From Planctomycetota bacterium (GTDB lineage: Bacteria; Planctomycetota; UBA1135; GCA-002686595): a stretch of 47,136 nt of DNA. The DNA is taken from positions 1 to 47,136 of the forward strand of contig JACRIO010000089.1 of assembly GCA_016220035.1 (NCBI GenBank). The letters run 5' to 3'. Positions 1 to 8,885 of the stretch are shown one piece after another. The notes beneath the pieces were generated by a model. It was not told the origin of the DNA, did no database searches, and was given only the letters and a program-made list of their open reading frames with translations. Each line of letters opens with the position of its first letter. The stretch's first letter is position 1. The position numbers and the translations under genes were made by a program.

Positions 1-1
1 A

Positions 2-2314
2 GCGGGACGGATCGATCCGGAGCAGCGCGTCGTGCTCGCCGGCGTCGCGGACATGAATCGGCTCCTGCGCCGCGTGCTCGAGCGCATCGGCGATCGCGCG
101 ACGGTCCTCGTGTGCGCGCCGAAGGACGAGGCCGCCGCGTTCGACGCGCTCGGAACGCTCGTCACCGCGGCGTGGGCGGAGCGCCCGCTCGCGCTCCCGA
201 CCGAACGCTGGCACGTCGCCGATCGCCCGACGGAAGAGGCGCAGATCGCGGTCGAGTGCATCGCGCGCTGGAACGGCCGCTTCGCGCCCGAGGACGTCGT
301 CATCGGCGTCGCCGACGACGAAGTCGTGCCCGCGCTCGAGCGCCGCTTCGCCGAGGAGTCGATCCTCGCGCGCCCAGCCGCGGGCATCGCATTCGAGGGT
401 ACGCGCGTCGAGCGCGCGCTGGCGCTCGCGGGCGAACTGCTCGCGACGCGCTCCTTCGCCGCGTGGGCGGCGTTCGTGCGGCAGCCCGACGTCGAGCGCG
501 TGCTGCGCGCTGCGCTGGGCGAGCGATCGCGCGCGCCGGCGGCGCTGCTCGACGACTACCGGACGGAGCACTTGCCCGCGGCGCTGCCCGAGGAGTTCCT
601 CTTCGGCGAGGACGACCTCCGCGAGCTCCGGCGCCGCGCCGCCGAGCCGGACGAGCCCGTGGTCCCCGCCCGCCGCGAAGGACTCCAAGCGCTCCTCGCG
701 GCGACGCGGACGCTGTTCGGCCCGGCGTGGGACGGATGCGAGCGCCCCGTCGCGGACTGGACGGCGCCGCTCCGCGCGTTCCTCGCCGCCGTGTTCGGGC
801 AGCCCCTGCATGTGAACGTGAACGAGGACCACCGCGTGATCGCGCGCTCGCTCTCGATCGCCGCGGACGCGCTCGCCGAGCTCGACGTGTTGCCGAGCAC
901 GCTCGCGAACGAGCCCGTCACCGCGAGCGCCACGCTCGAGCTCCTCCTCGCCGCCGCGCGCGGCCAGGGCCTCCCCGCGCGCTCGCCCGCGCCCGGCGAA
1001 GCAGTGATCGAGCTCTGCGGCTGGCTCGAGCTCGCGCTCGACGACGCGCCGGCGATGGTCGTCACCGGTTTCAACGAGGGCCGCGTGCCGCACGCGACGG
1101 CGCGCGATCCTTTCTTGCCCGAGCAGCTGCGCGTCGAGCTCGGCCTCGCGCACTCGGACGACCGCCTCGCGCGCGATGCGTACGCCGCGCGCGTGCTGCT
1201 CGAATCGCGGAAGGAGCTCGATTGCGTGAGCGGACGGCGCACGCGCGACGGCGACCCGCTGCTCCCGAGCCGACTCGTCTTCCACGGTCCGCCCGAGGAA
1301 GCGGTCGCGCGCGTGCGGCGCTTCTACGCGGTGAAGCCGCGCCCGGCGATCCCGACGGGTCGAACCGCGCCGCCGCGCGACCTCCCGCGCGGCCCGACGC
1401 AGCCGGTGATCGAGCGCATCTCCGTCAGCGCGTTCCGGACGTACCTCGCGTCGCCCTACCTCTATTACTTGGAGCACGTGCTGCGGCTCGGCTCGGCCGA
1501 CGACCGCGCGCGCGAGCTCGATCCGCTCCAATACGGTTCGCTCGCGCACGACGTCCTCGCGGACTTCGGCCGGGATGCGACGGCACGCGAGCTCGTGGAC
1601 GAGCGCGCGCTCGCCGCGTTCCTGCGTGAACGTCTCGAGCGCCGCGCCGCCGCGCGCTACGGAGACCGCGCAGAGCCCGCGGTCGCGCTGCAGATCGAGC
1701 GGATGAAGCACCGCTTCGATCTGTTCGCGGCGAAGGAGGTCGCGCGGCGCAACGAAGGCTGGGGCGTGTTCGCGGTCGAGTGCTCGCCGGAGGAGGACGT
1801 GCTGCTCGACGTCGACGGCGCACCGATCGCGCTCTCCGGCCGCATCGACCGCATCGACGCGCGCGGCGTGGGCAGGGAGCGCGAGTTCGCGCTGCTCGAC
1901 TACAAGACGGGGGACAAGGCGAAGGAGCCCGACAAGGCGCACCGGAGCCGCGGCGCGTGGCGCGACCTCCAGCTCCCGCTCTACACGCTGATCGCGAAGG
2001 CACTCGGCGCAGCGAACGTCACGCAGCTCGGTTACTACGCGCTCGGCAAGGACGCGGTGAACTGCGGCGTGAAGCGCGCGCCGTGGAAGCCCGCCGACAT
2101 CGACGGCGCGATCCTGCTCGCGAAGGAGGTCGTGCGCTCGATCCGGCGCGGTGAGCTCTGGGACCTGAAGCGCGGCGTCGGCGACGACCCGATCCTGTGC
2201 GCGATCGTGGGCAAGGGCCTGATCGCCGAGGACGAGACGCCCGCTGAGAACGGTGGGGACAACGGTGGGGAGTACGGCGAGGAAAGCGGCGAGGACGCGG
2301 AGGGCGGCGCATGA
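2..2314 (+). CDS. AddB/RecB-like PD-(D/E)XK nuclease subunit (left end missing)
   Basis: The reading frame is open to the left edge, so the N-terminus is missing; 770 residues are visible. The C-terminal third looks like a RecB-family nuclease: a GSLAHDVL histidine motif near 1543, GRIDRID near 1840, LLDYKTG near 1895 and a QLPLY motif near 1970. The middle resembles an inactivated helicase-like region, as in AddB. The next gene encodes an AddA-like helicase-nuclease and its ATG overlaps this stop by ATGA, so the two are co-translated and probably form one double-strand-break end-processing enzyme. The cysteine pattern that holds the 4Fe-4S cluster in classical AddB is not seen; only one Cys lies near the C-terminus. 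A proteobacterial-type AddB or a RecB-like nuclease are both possible names. Confidence 0.85.
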   Translation, partial: AGRIDPEQRVVLAGVADMNRLLRRVLERIGDRATVLVCAPKDEAAAFDALGTLVTAAWAERPLALPTERWHVADRPTEEAQIAVECIARWNGRFAPEDVVIGVADDEVVPALERRFAEESILARPAAGIAFEGTRVERALALAGELLATRSFAAWAAFVRQPDVERVLRAALGERSRAPAALLDDYRTEHLPAALPEEFLFGEDDLRELRRRAAEPDEPVVPARREGLQALLAATRTLFGPAWDGCERPVADWTAPLRAFLAAVFGQPLHVNVNEDHRVIARSLSIAADALAELDVLPSTLANEPVTASATLELLLAAARGQGLPARSPAPGEAVIELCGWLELALDDAPAMVVTGFNEGRVPHATARDPFLPEQLRVELGLAHSDDRLARDAYAARVLLESRKELDCVSGRRTRDGDPLLPSRLVFHGPPEEAVARVRRFYAVKPRPAIPTGRTAPPRDLPRGPTQPVIERISVSAFRTYLASPYLYYLEHVLRLGSADDRARELDPLQYGSLAHDVLADFGRDATARELVDERALAAFLRERLERRAAARYGDRAEPAVALQIERMKHRFDLFAAKEVARRNEGWGVFAVECSPEEDVLLDVDGAPIALSGRIDRIDARGVGREREFALLDYKTGDKAKEPDKAHRSRGAWRDLQLPLYTLIAKALGAANVTQLGYYALGKDAVNCGVKRAPWKPADIDGAILLAKEVVRSIRRGELWDLKRGVGDDPILCAIVGKGLIAEDETPAENGGDNGGEYGEESGEDAEGGA

Positions 2315-5300
2315 ACACGCGCGTCCACGAGCTCGTGCTCGCATCGGCGGGGACCGGGAAGACCTACCAGCTCTCGTTGCGTTACGTCGACCTCCTGTTC
2401 CAGGGCGTCCCGCCCGAGCGCATCCTCGCGACGACGTTCACGCGCAAGGCGGCGGGCGAGATCCTCGAGCGCATCCTCGAGCGGCTGTGCGACGCCGTCG
2501 AGAAGCCGGAGAAGCTCGCCGAGCTGCGGAGAGCGCTTCCCGGCCGCGAAGTGACGCGCGAGCGCGCGCTCACGCTGCTCGGCAGGCTCGTGAAGCACGT
2601 CGAGCGGCTGCGCGTGAGCACCATCGACGCGTTCTTCGCGGGCGTCGCGCGCGCGTACGCGCTCGACCTCGGCCTCCCGCCGGCGTGGCGCATCGTCGAC
2701 GAGGAGACGGACGAGGAGCTGCAGGCCGACGCGCTCGCGAAGGCGTTCACGGACGCGCCGCGCGCGGCGCTGCTCGCGCTGCTCGCGGACCTGCAGCGGC
2801 AGGCGGCATCGAGCTCCGTGCACCGCGCGTTGTTCCAGGCGGTGCACGCCGGGCTCGAGCACTTCGTCGAGAGCGACGCGAGCGCGTGGGAAACGATCGA
2901 CGTGCCACCGGCGCCCGCGGCGGAGGAGGTCGAGGCGGCGATCGCGGTCGTGGAGCGGACGCCGTGTCCGCAGACGAAGTCGAAACCGATCCGCAACGTC
3001 GTCGCCTGGGACAACGAGCTGAAACGCCTGCCGCCGCTCCTGCGCTCCCGCGATTGGGCGGAGGCGTTCGCGAAGGGGCTGCCGAAGAAGATCGCGGAAG
3101 GCGCCGCCGACTACTCGAGCCACGCCATCCCGCCCGAGACCGTCGCCGCGCTCCAGACGATCCTCCGCCAGGCCGTGCACGAGTCCGTCGACACGCTCGT
3201 GCGCGAGAACGTCGCGACGCGCGCGCTCCTCGAACGTTTCTCGACCGCACTCGCCACGCTGCGCCGCGAGCGCGGTTCCCTGCGCTTCTCCGACCTGCCG
3301 CTCGCGATCGCGCCGCCGAAGGAGAACCCGTTCAGCGCGCGCAGCCTCGACCTCGCGTGGCGTCTCGACGGCAAGATCGACCACCTCCTGCTCGACGAAT
3401 TCCAGGACACGGCGCCGCTGCAGTGGCGCTGCCTCGCGCCGATCGCGGACGAGCTCCTCGCCGACGGCACGGGCGCGCGCTCCTTCTTCTGCGTCGGCGA
3501 CGAGAAGCAGTCGATCTACGGCTGGCGCGGCGGTGAACCGGAGCTGCTCGTGTCGATGAACGAGCGGTACCCGGTGCTGGACGAGCCGACCGTGCTCTCG
3601 AAGAGCTGGCGCTCGTCGCAGGTGATCCTCGACGTCGTGAACGGCGTGTTCACGCAGGTCGCGGCGAACGCGGTGTTCGCGGACCAGGAGGCGGGCCGCA
3701 AGCGGGCGGCGAGCACCTTCGAGGAGCGCTATCCGCAGCACACGGCGGCGAAGGAGCTCCCGGGCGCGGCGTTCCTGCTCGAAACGAACGCGCCGGACAA
3801 GGACGCGGACGAAAAGCCCGACGACCTGCTCGTCGCGCTCACGATCGAGCGCATCACGGCGCTCCACGCCGCCGAGCCGCGCGCGACGATCGCCGTACTC
3901 CTGCGCCGCAAGCAGTGGGTACCGCGCCTGATCCTCGGCCTCGCGAAGAAGGGCCTGCGCGCGAGCGGCGAGGGCGGCAACCCGCTCACGGACGGCACGG
4001 CGGTGCTCGAGATCCTGTCGCTCCTCCACCTCGCCGACCACCCCGAGGACGAGACCGCGGCGTTCCACGTCGCGCGCTCCTCGTTCGCGAGGATCGCGAG
4101 CGCGCTGCATCCGCGCGGCGAGGAACTCGGCGCGGCGGCGAGCGGCAGCTCCGCGGGAACCGAGAACGCCTCGGCTGCCGAATCCGAGAGCGGAGCGGCG
4201 GAGTCGTCGCGGGACAACGAGCTCTCCCCGGAACGGCGGCGCGAGCTCGAGGAACGCGCGCTCTTGAGGGCCGACATGCGCGAAGCCGTGCGCACCGCGC
4301 GCGCCGCCCGCCGCGCGATCGCGTCGCGCGGGTACGGCCGCTGGCTCGCCGACGTGCACGCGCGCCTCGTCGCGTCGAAGGACTACGGCGACTGGGACCT
4401 GCGCCGCGCGGGCCAGCTCGTCGAGCTCGGCCTCGCGTTCGACGCGACCCCCACCGCGCGCACCGGCGAGTTCGTGCGTCACACGCGCCGCACGCGTGTC
4501 GAGGACGAGAGCGCCGCGCGCATCAAGATCATGACGGTGCACGCGTCGAAGGGCCTCGAGTTCGACGCCGTGCTCCTGCCGGACCTGCACAAGCGGATGA
4601 CGGGCCGGCCCAACCCGTACGTGTGGAAGCGCGACGACCCCGCGGGCGCGATCACGGCCGTGAGCCGCCGCCTCGGGAAGGGCTACGCGACGCACCACCC
4701 CGCGCTGAAGGCGTTGAACGAATACGCCGACCAGCGCCAGATCGAGGGCGAGCTCTCCGTGCTCTACGTCGCACTGACGCGCGCGAAGCACCGCATGGAG
4801 CTGCTCGTCCCCCACCGTGATCCCGACGCGGAGGCCAAGCTCGACTGCGCGTGCGTGCTGCGCCACGCGCTCGGCAACACGCCGACGGGAGAGAAGCTCG
4901 GCAGCGCGTCGATCCTGTGGCGCCACGAGCGGAACGCGGAACGGTGGCTGCCGGCGGAGGAGCGGGGCGAGAAGGCTGAGGCGAAGGGCGTGAGCGCCGG
5001 CTCGAAGTCCGACGCGAAACCCGCGGCGCCTCCGGCCGCGACGAGCGCGGCGCCTGCCTCTCCCCCCACGCCGACGCGCCTGAACCTCGCGCCCTCGAAG
5101 CGCGCGCGCGGTATCGAGACCAAGAGCGCCTCCGCCGAGGAGCACGGCCCCGTGCTCCGCGCCGCGGAGCTTCTGCGCCCGATCGACCCCGCCGCGAGCC
5201 AACGCGGAACGCTCGTGCACCGCTTCCTCGCGGAGATCGAGTGGCTCGACACGCCGCTTCCGCCCGACGAACGCCTGCGCGAGCTCGCCCGCACGCTCGA

Positions 5301-5712
5301 GCACGACGAAGAGCGCATCACGAACGCCCTCGCCGAGTTCCACGCCGCGCTCGCCCGCCCCGCGATCCAGGCCTTGCTCACGCGTCCGAAGACGACCGAC
5401 GAGCTCGTGGTTTGGCGCGAACGCCCCTTCGCGCTCCACCTCGCCGACGATCACGGCGTCGAACACCTGTGGCGCGGCGCCTTCGACCGCGTCGTGCTCG
5501 CGCGTCGGGCCGGAGGCTTCACGAGCGCCGACCTGCTCGACTGGAAGACCGACCACGCGAGCGGCGACGAGCTCACGCAGCGCATCGCCACCTACCGCCC
5601 CCAGCTCGCCGCCTACCGCCGCGCCGTCGCGCGCATCACCAGCCTGGACGAGCGCGCGATCACGGCACGCCTCGCGTTCTTGCACGCGGGCGAATGCGTC
5701 GAGTGCCGCTGA
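2311..5712 (+). CDS. AddA-like UvrD-family helicase-nuclease
   Basis: A 1133-residue superfamily 1A helicase with a C-terminal nuclease, expected to unwind and degrade DNA ends in recombinational repair with the preceding subunit. Visible motifs in order: Walker A ASAGTGKT (about residues 11-18), TFTRKAA (Ia), DEFQDT (II, about 361), GDEKQSIYGWRGG (III), SWRSS (IV), TVHASKGLEFD (V, about 742) and YVALTRAKHR (VI, about 820). The C-terminus carries RGTLVHRFL, a GAFDRVV aspartate and DWKTD (about 1076) followed by QLAAY, the RecB nuclease signature, so both activities look intact. Length matches AddA. The ATG overlaps the upstream stop by four bases. An alanine-rich, low-complexity insert lies around residues 605-640 and another around 890-920. 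Confidence 0.92.
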   Translation: MNTRVHELVLASAGTGKTYQLSLRYVDLLFQGVPPERILATTFTRKAAGEILERILERLCDAVEKPEKLAELRRALPGREVTRERALTLLGRLVKHVERLRVSTIDAFFAGVARAYALDLGLPPAWRIVDEETDEELQADALAKAFTDAPRAALLALLADLQRQAASSSVHRALFQAVHAGLEHFVESDASAWETIDVPPAPAAEEVEAAIAVVERTPCPQTKSKPIRNVVAWDNELKRLPPLLRSRDWAEAFAKGLPKKIAEGAADYSSHAIPPETVAALQTILRQAVHESVDTLVRENVATRALLERFSTALATLRRERGSLRFSDLPLAIAPPKENPFSARSLDLAWRLDGKIDHLLLDEFQDTAPLQWRCLAPIADELLADGTGARSFFCVGDEKQSIYGWRGGEPELLVSMNERYPVLDEPTVLSKSWRSSQVILDVVNGVFTQVAANAVFADQEAGRKRAASTFEERYPQHTAAKELPGAAFLLETNAPDKDADEKPDDLLVALTIERITALHAAEPRATIAVLLRRKQWVPRLILGLAKKGLRASGEGGNPLTDGTAVLEILSLLHLADHPEDETAAFHVARSSFARIASALHPRGEELGAAASGSSAGTENASAAESESGAAESSRDNELSPERRRELEERALLRADMREAVRTARAARRAIASRGYGRWLADVHARLVASKDYGDWDLRRAGQLVELGLAFDATPTARTGEFVRHTRRTRVEDESAARIKIMTVHASKGLEFDAVLLPDLHKRMTGRPNPYVWKRDDPAGAITAVSRRLGKGYATHHPALKALNEYADQRQIEGELSVLYVALTRAKHRMELLVPHRDPDAEAKLDCACVLRHALGNTPTGEKLGSASILWRHERNAERWLPAEERGEKAEAKGVSAGSKSDAKPAAPPAATSAAPASPPTPTRLNLAPSKRARGIETKSASAEEHGPVLRAAELLRPIDPAASQRGTLVHRFLAEIEWLDTPLPPDERLRELARTLEHDEERITNALAEFHAALARPAIQALLTRPKTTDELVVWRERPFALHLADDHGVEHLWRGAFDRVVLARRAGGFTSADLLDWKTDHASGDELTQRIATYRPQLAAYRRAVARITSLDERAITARLAFLHAGECVECR

Positions 5713-5744
5713 AAGGCGGAGCGCCGACCTCGCTGCGCGCAGGC

Positions 5745-6845
5745 CTACGTCTGCAGCACGCGCCCGATCATGCGCTCATCGGCGAGCTGGAAGTCCTTGC
5801 CCTTCATCCAGAGCGGAGCGCCGTCGGGCGTGCGTCGATACAGAGAACGACCTACACCCCGAACCTCTTCGGCCCGCGTCGGCCAGGAGTGGGCGGCGGC
5901 GAGCCGGCCCAACGAGGCCGCGCGCTCGCTCTTGGGGCGGAAGCGCTCCCACCAGTGCTCGAGATGCGGCACGGCTGCCAGGTGGTCCCGTTTGTGTCCG
6001 TTGCAGCCGCGATGGGCGGCCACGAGGTTTTCCACGGCATCCGTCGGAAATCGCGCCCACGGAATGAAGTGGTCGATCTCGGTCGCGCTTCGCAGTTCGT
6101 CGTCGCAGTAGAAGCACGCACCGCGCTGCAGCTCGACGAGGTCCCTCCGCAACGCCTCCGGGAACGAGGTCCTCGGCGTCCCGAAGAGGAAGTCGTCGAG
6201 GAGCGAGTCCGGAAGCCCGTTCAGGCTCGCGACGAGCGCGCACCACTCGCGGTGGATGAAGGGTCGAAGCAGCCCGTTGAGCGCGACGAGGGCTCCCGCC
6301 ACCCCGGGCTGGAACACGATCCGGTTGTCGAACTGGTCGCCGGCGCCGCGTTGATACCGGCGCACGCGCCCCTCCGCGACCGCATCGTCCCACGCGATCG
6401 CATAGAGGAATGCGTCGTTCCGAGTGCCCACGCGCTGGAGCTTGGGCAAGGGCATCTTCACGAGCGTCCATTCGACTTCGTCCAGCAGGCGCTCGAAGCG
6501 CACTGCGTGTTGGTGCCGAGCGCGCCAGAGCGTGATCCCGGGTTCCCGGCACTCGCGCTGGAAGGCCAGGATCTCCTCCAGGATCCGTGCTTGTTTTCCG
6601 TTGTTCTGCCTCAGGATCCGAACGTCTTCCGAAAACGAACCCACCTGCCGCCAGTACAGCTCGACCACCTTTCCGGCCAGTTGCCGCGTGGTGACGAAAT
6701 CGGGCGGCGCACCGCTGTCGAGGGAACGCTCGAGGCACAGATCGAGCAGGCCGAGGAGCACCGCGTACTTGTACGTGGCCACGAACGCCCCACGGTCGAG
6801 GAGCCCCAGCACGCGAGCGGCGATGTCCAGCCGAGCGTCGGTCAT
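5745..6845 (-). CDS. HNH endonuclease-domain protein
   Basis: A 366-residue protein with a C-terminal HNH nuclease: CFYC at residues 244-247, EIDHFIPW (catalytic DH at 258-259), an Asn-containing helix, then CNGHKRDHL at 281-289. The two CXXC-like pairs would bind structural zinc and the His/Asn set the catalytic metal. The first 240 residues are mainly helical and unlike anything I recognise; they may determine target or partner. It lies 10 bases downstream of the HIT gene on the same strand and converges with addA. HNH proteins of this shape occur in restriction and defence loci and as solitary genes; nothing here decides between the two. Confidence 0.85.
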   Translation of the reverse strand: MTDARLDIAARVLGLLDRGAFVATYKYAVLLGLLDLCLERSLDSGAPPDFVTTRQLAGKVVELYWRQVGSFSEDVRILRQNNGKQARILEEILAFQRECREPGITLWRARHQHAVRFERLLDEVEWTLVKMPLPKLQRVGTRNDAFLYAIAWDDAVAEGRVRRYQRGAGDQFDNRIVFQPGVAGALVALNGLLRPFIHREWCALVASLNGLPDSLLDDFLFGTPRTSFPEALRRDLVELQRGACFYCDDELRSATEIDHFIPWARFPTDAVENLVAAHRGCNGHKRDHLAAVPHLEHWWERFRPKSERAASLGRLAAAHSWPTRAEEVRGVGRSLYRRTPDGAPLWMKGKDFQLADERMIGRVLQT

Positions 6846-6855
6846 GGCGTCCGCC

Positions 6856-7254
6856 TCACGCCTCGCGCTCCGCCCGCCACCACGCCGCGCGAGCAGGCAG
6901 AACCCATCGCACTCCCCCGCGCGGATCGGGCACGTCGTTCCTCCGGCGCGGGATGAGATGGACGTGGACGTGCGCGACGGTCTGACCCGCGCTCACCCCG
7001 TCGTTGATGCCGACGTTCCAGCCGTCGCAATCGAGCGAGTCGGAGAGACTCGCGCGGACTCGCGCGACCAGCTCCCAGAGGTCGCGCTGTTCGTCGGCGT
7101 CGAGATCGAAGTACGAAGCGACGCAGCGCCTCGAAACGACGAGCGTGTGACCCTCGGCGAGCGGAAACGCGTCTGGGAAGGCAGCGGACAGCCGTGTGGC
7201 GCTCCCAATCTCGCCGAGCGCGATGCGCGAGCAGAACGGACAATCATCGGCCAC
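6856..7254 (-). CDS. HIT (histidine triad) family protein
   Basis: A 132-residue cytosolic nucleotide hydrolase/transferase of the histidine-triad superfamily. The N-terminal CPFC pair, the GHTLVVSRR strand, the NVGINDG motif and the catalytic HVHVHLIPRR triad near residue 95 are all present. Length is typical. Such enzymes remove nucleotides from nucleoside phosphoramidates or dinucleoside polyphosphates. It lies between the HNH gene (10 bases downstream) and the DUF1016 nuclease (upstream), so it may be co-transcribed with both. The exact substrate cannot be read from the sequence. Confidence 0.93.
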   Translation of the reverse strand: MADDCPFCSRIALGEIGSATRLSAAFPDAFPLAEGHTLVVSRRCVASYFDLDADEQRDLWELVARVRASLSDSLDCDGWNVGINDGVSAGQTVAHVHVHLIPRRRNDVPDPRGGVRWVLPARAAWWRAEREA

Positions 7255-7275
7255 TCGTGGATGATCGCGCCCCGG

Positions 7276-7479
7276 TCACGTCGGGGCAACCGCCGCCGCC
7301 CCCCGCGTTCGCGAGCGCTGCCCCGGCGGTCGGGCGCTTCGCGGGGGGACCAGGACCCCGTGCGCGCCTCCGTGACTCCAGAGTCCGTCGAAGTCCTCCC
7401 AGGCCTTGCGCACGCCCGCGACGGGCACGTGCCGCTCCGGCGCGGGAGCCTCCCCCGCGTATCGCGCGGACTCATTCAC
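7276..7479 (-). CDS. Possible small protein, 67 residues
   Basis: This short frame fills most of the 241-base gap between the DUF1016 and HIT genes and has a GTG start. The first two-thirds use the G/C-ending codons typical of this genome and contain a tryptophan-rich stretch (KAWEDFDGLWSHGG, about residues 25-38). The last third becomes Arg/Pro/Ala-rich, as random GC-rich frames do. No clear ribosome-binding site or family was recognised. It may be a real small gene, a remnant of a longer one, or chance. Confidence 0.3.
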   Translation of the reverse strand: MNESARYAGEAPAPERHVPVAGVRKAWEDFDGLWSHGGAHGVLVPPRSARPPGQRSRTRGAAAVAPT

Positions 7480-7495
7480 CCTGGGACTCGAGGGC

Positions 7496-8668
7496 TCAGC
7501 GCCGCTTCATCCGGACCTGCTTCGCTTCGCGCGGTGGAAGGCTGACGCCACCGCCAGGGCCGATCGCCAGCCGGTTGCGGGCCGCCTCGATGGCGCGGTG
7601 AAGCCGTGCTTCGAGAACCTCGCGTGGTGGGAGATCGGTGAGGTACTCGGCGACGTGGATCCCGCGGGTGTCGAGGTCGATCACTTCGACTGTTTCACGC
7701 TTCTTCCCTGCGCACAGGATGATGCCGAGCGGCCTCTGCTCGGTCGGCTGCCGCTCGTGACGGTCGAGCCAACGCAGATAGAGCTCCATCTGCCCCGAGT
7801 CGGCGGGCTTGAAGTCCCCGAGCTTCAACTCGATCGCGACTAGCCGGCGCATGCGCCGATGGAAGAGCAGCAAGTCGAGGTGGTAGTCGTCGCCGTCGAG
7901 GGTGATTCGTTTCTGGCGCTCGACGAACGCGAAACCGGCGCCGAGCTCCAGCAGGAACCGCTCGATTTCGCGCAGGATGGCCGACTCGAGGTCCTTCTCG
8001 CTGTAGGTGTCGGAGAGCTCGAGGAAGTCCAGCACGTACGGATCCTGGAGGACCAAAGCGGGCGTGACTTCGCCTTTGCCGCGCAGCGCAGCGAGCTCCT
8101 TCCGAATGAGATCCTCCGGCTTCTTCGACAGCGCCGTGCGCTCGAAGAGCATTCCGTCGATCTTCTGTGCCAGTACCCGCGTCGACCAGCCTTCGATGCG
8201 GCACATCTCGGCGTAGAAGTCCCGCCGCAGGTCCTCCTGGATGTAGATGAGCCGCTTGAAGTGGCTCCATGACAATTGTCTCCGCAGTGCGGAGACAATC
8301 TGGAAGTCGGGAAACACCTGCGCGAACCGAAGCATGTGGCGTAGGGACTTCTCGCCGAACCCGCGACCATGGTCGATCTCCAATTGTCTCCCCACCGCGG
8401 AGACAATTCGTCCGCCGTACTCTGCCCGACGGTCCATCAACACCTCGGCGCGGATCCGATCGCCGAGCTGCCAGTAGAGCGTCGTGAGCGCCGCGTTGGC
8501 CGCCACGGCGACCTGCTCGCGTGCCAGATCGATCATCTGCCCGAGGTCACGCACGAGGATCGCGACCTTTGCCTCCTCGCCGCGAGGCGCCTCGACGGCG
8601 GCCTTGCTCGCTGCCGCCGAAAGCCCCTTCACCACCTTCGCGGGCCTCCGACCTACGCGCTTCTTCAT
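7496..8668 (-). CDS. DUF1016 (YhcG-type) PDDEXK nuclease-domain protein
   Basis: 390 residues with the DUF1016 layout: a basic N-terminus, an N-terminal helical domain (about 40-180, including QIVSALRRQLSWSHF at 123-137) and a C-terminal PD-(D/E)XK nuclease-like domain. In that domain D265 (in HLDLL), E280-x-K282 (AIELK) and Q293 (GQMELY) match the fold's active site. The family's function is not firmly established; members often sit near restriction-modification and other accessory genes. The gene contains two strong DNA palindromes within its own coding sequence and a related site upstream, described separately. It heads a minus-strand group followed by the small ORF, HIT and HNH genes, and is divergent from nifJ. 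Confidence 0.9.
   Translation of the reverse strand: MKKRVGRRPAKVVKGLSAAASKAAVEAPRGEEAKVAILVRDLGQMIDLAREQVAVAANAALTTLYWQLGDRIRAEVLMDRRAEYGGRIVSAVGRQLEIDHGRGFGEKSLRHMLRFAQVFPDFQIVSALRRQLSWSHFKRLIYIQEDLRRDFYAEMCRIEGWSTRVLAQKIDGMLFERTALSKKPEDLIRKELAALRGKGEVTPALVLQDPYVLDFLELSDTYSEKDLESAILREIERFLLELGAGFAFVERQKRITLDGDDYHLDLLLFHRRMRRLVAIELKLGDFKPADSGQMELYLRWLDRHERQPTEQRPLGIILCAGKKRETVEVIDLDTRGIHVAEYLTDLPPREVLEARLHRAIEAARNRLAIGPGGGVSLPPREAKQVRMKRR
8275..8299 (-). repeat. Palindrome inside the DUF1016 gene (copy 2)
   Basis: A perfect 12-bp inverted repeat with a 1-base centre. On the gene strand it reads ATTGTCTCCGCA, one base, then TGCGGAGACAAT, and it encodes IVSALRRQ. The codons used (ATT, AGA, CAA, TTG) are unusual in this GC-rich genome, which suggests that the DNA or RNA sequence itself is conserved. 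Confidence 0.8.
8382..8408 (-). repeat. Palindrome inside the DUF1016 gene (copy 1)
   Basis: Arms of 10 bases (AATTGTCTCC and GGAGACAATT) around a 7-base centre, the same core as the copy 107 bases further into the gene. It encodes IVSAVGRQL, again with ATT, AGA, CAA and TTG codons. Confidence 0.8.
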
Positions 8669-8747
8669 GGGGTCTCTTTCTACGCGCGAGCCGCCCTACG
8701 CGCACCCCCCCGCGTCCGCTGCGCCCTTGGGCGCATGAGGGCGAGGG

Positions 8748-8764
8748 CCGCATGCGGAGACAAT
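8748..8764 (-). promoter_or_regulatory. Third, partial copy of the DUF1016 palindrome upstream of the gene
   Basis: On the minus strand this reads ATTGTCTCCGCATGCGG: one full arm and the inner part of the other. It lies about 80-96 bases upstream of the DUF1016 ATG, in the 217-base divergent region shared with nifJ, where an operator would sit. An operator role is inference. Confidence 0.45.
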
Positions 8765-8885
8765 CGCAGGGGCGTCCTCGATGGGCGCGCTCGCGGCGGG
8801 TGAACCGGCGCGAGGCACAAGCGAGCGCGCCGCGGCTGCGGGTGCGCGGCGCGCAAGGAGGAACGCGGCCGAGGAACACCGGACG

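Noticed and set aside
2035-5685. 1216-residue open frame on the minus strand opposite addA
   Set aside because: Arg/Glu/Ala/Leu-rich with no domain; it is the complement of a gene with all helicase motifs. Long antisense frames are expected at this GC content. The same applies to 10422-12692 (minus), 13869-17093 (plus), 24040-26205 (minus), 30988-33543 (plus), 42437-45556 (minus) and 45559-46914 (minus).
8720-8735. Small TGCGCCC/GGGCGCA hairpin upstream of the DUF1016 gene
   Set aside because: Short, GC-rich and without a T tract; such hairpins arise often by chance in this composition.
8781-8885. N-terminal extension of NifJ
   Set aside because: The added 35 residues are low-complexity Ala/Arg, and the conserved NifJ start follows directly after the ATG at 8886. 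The AAGGAGG at 8855-8861 is too far (24 bases) from that ATG to be its ribosome-binding site.
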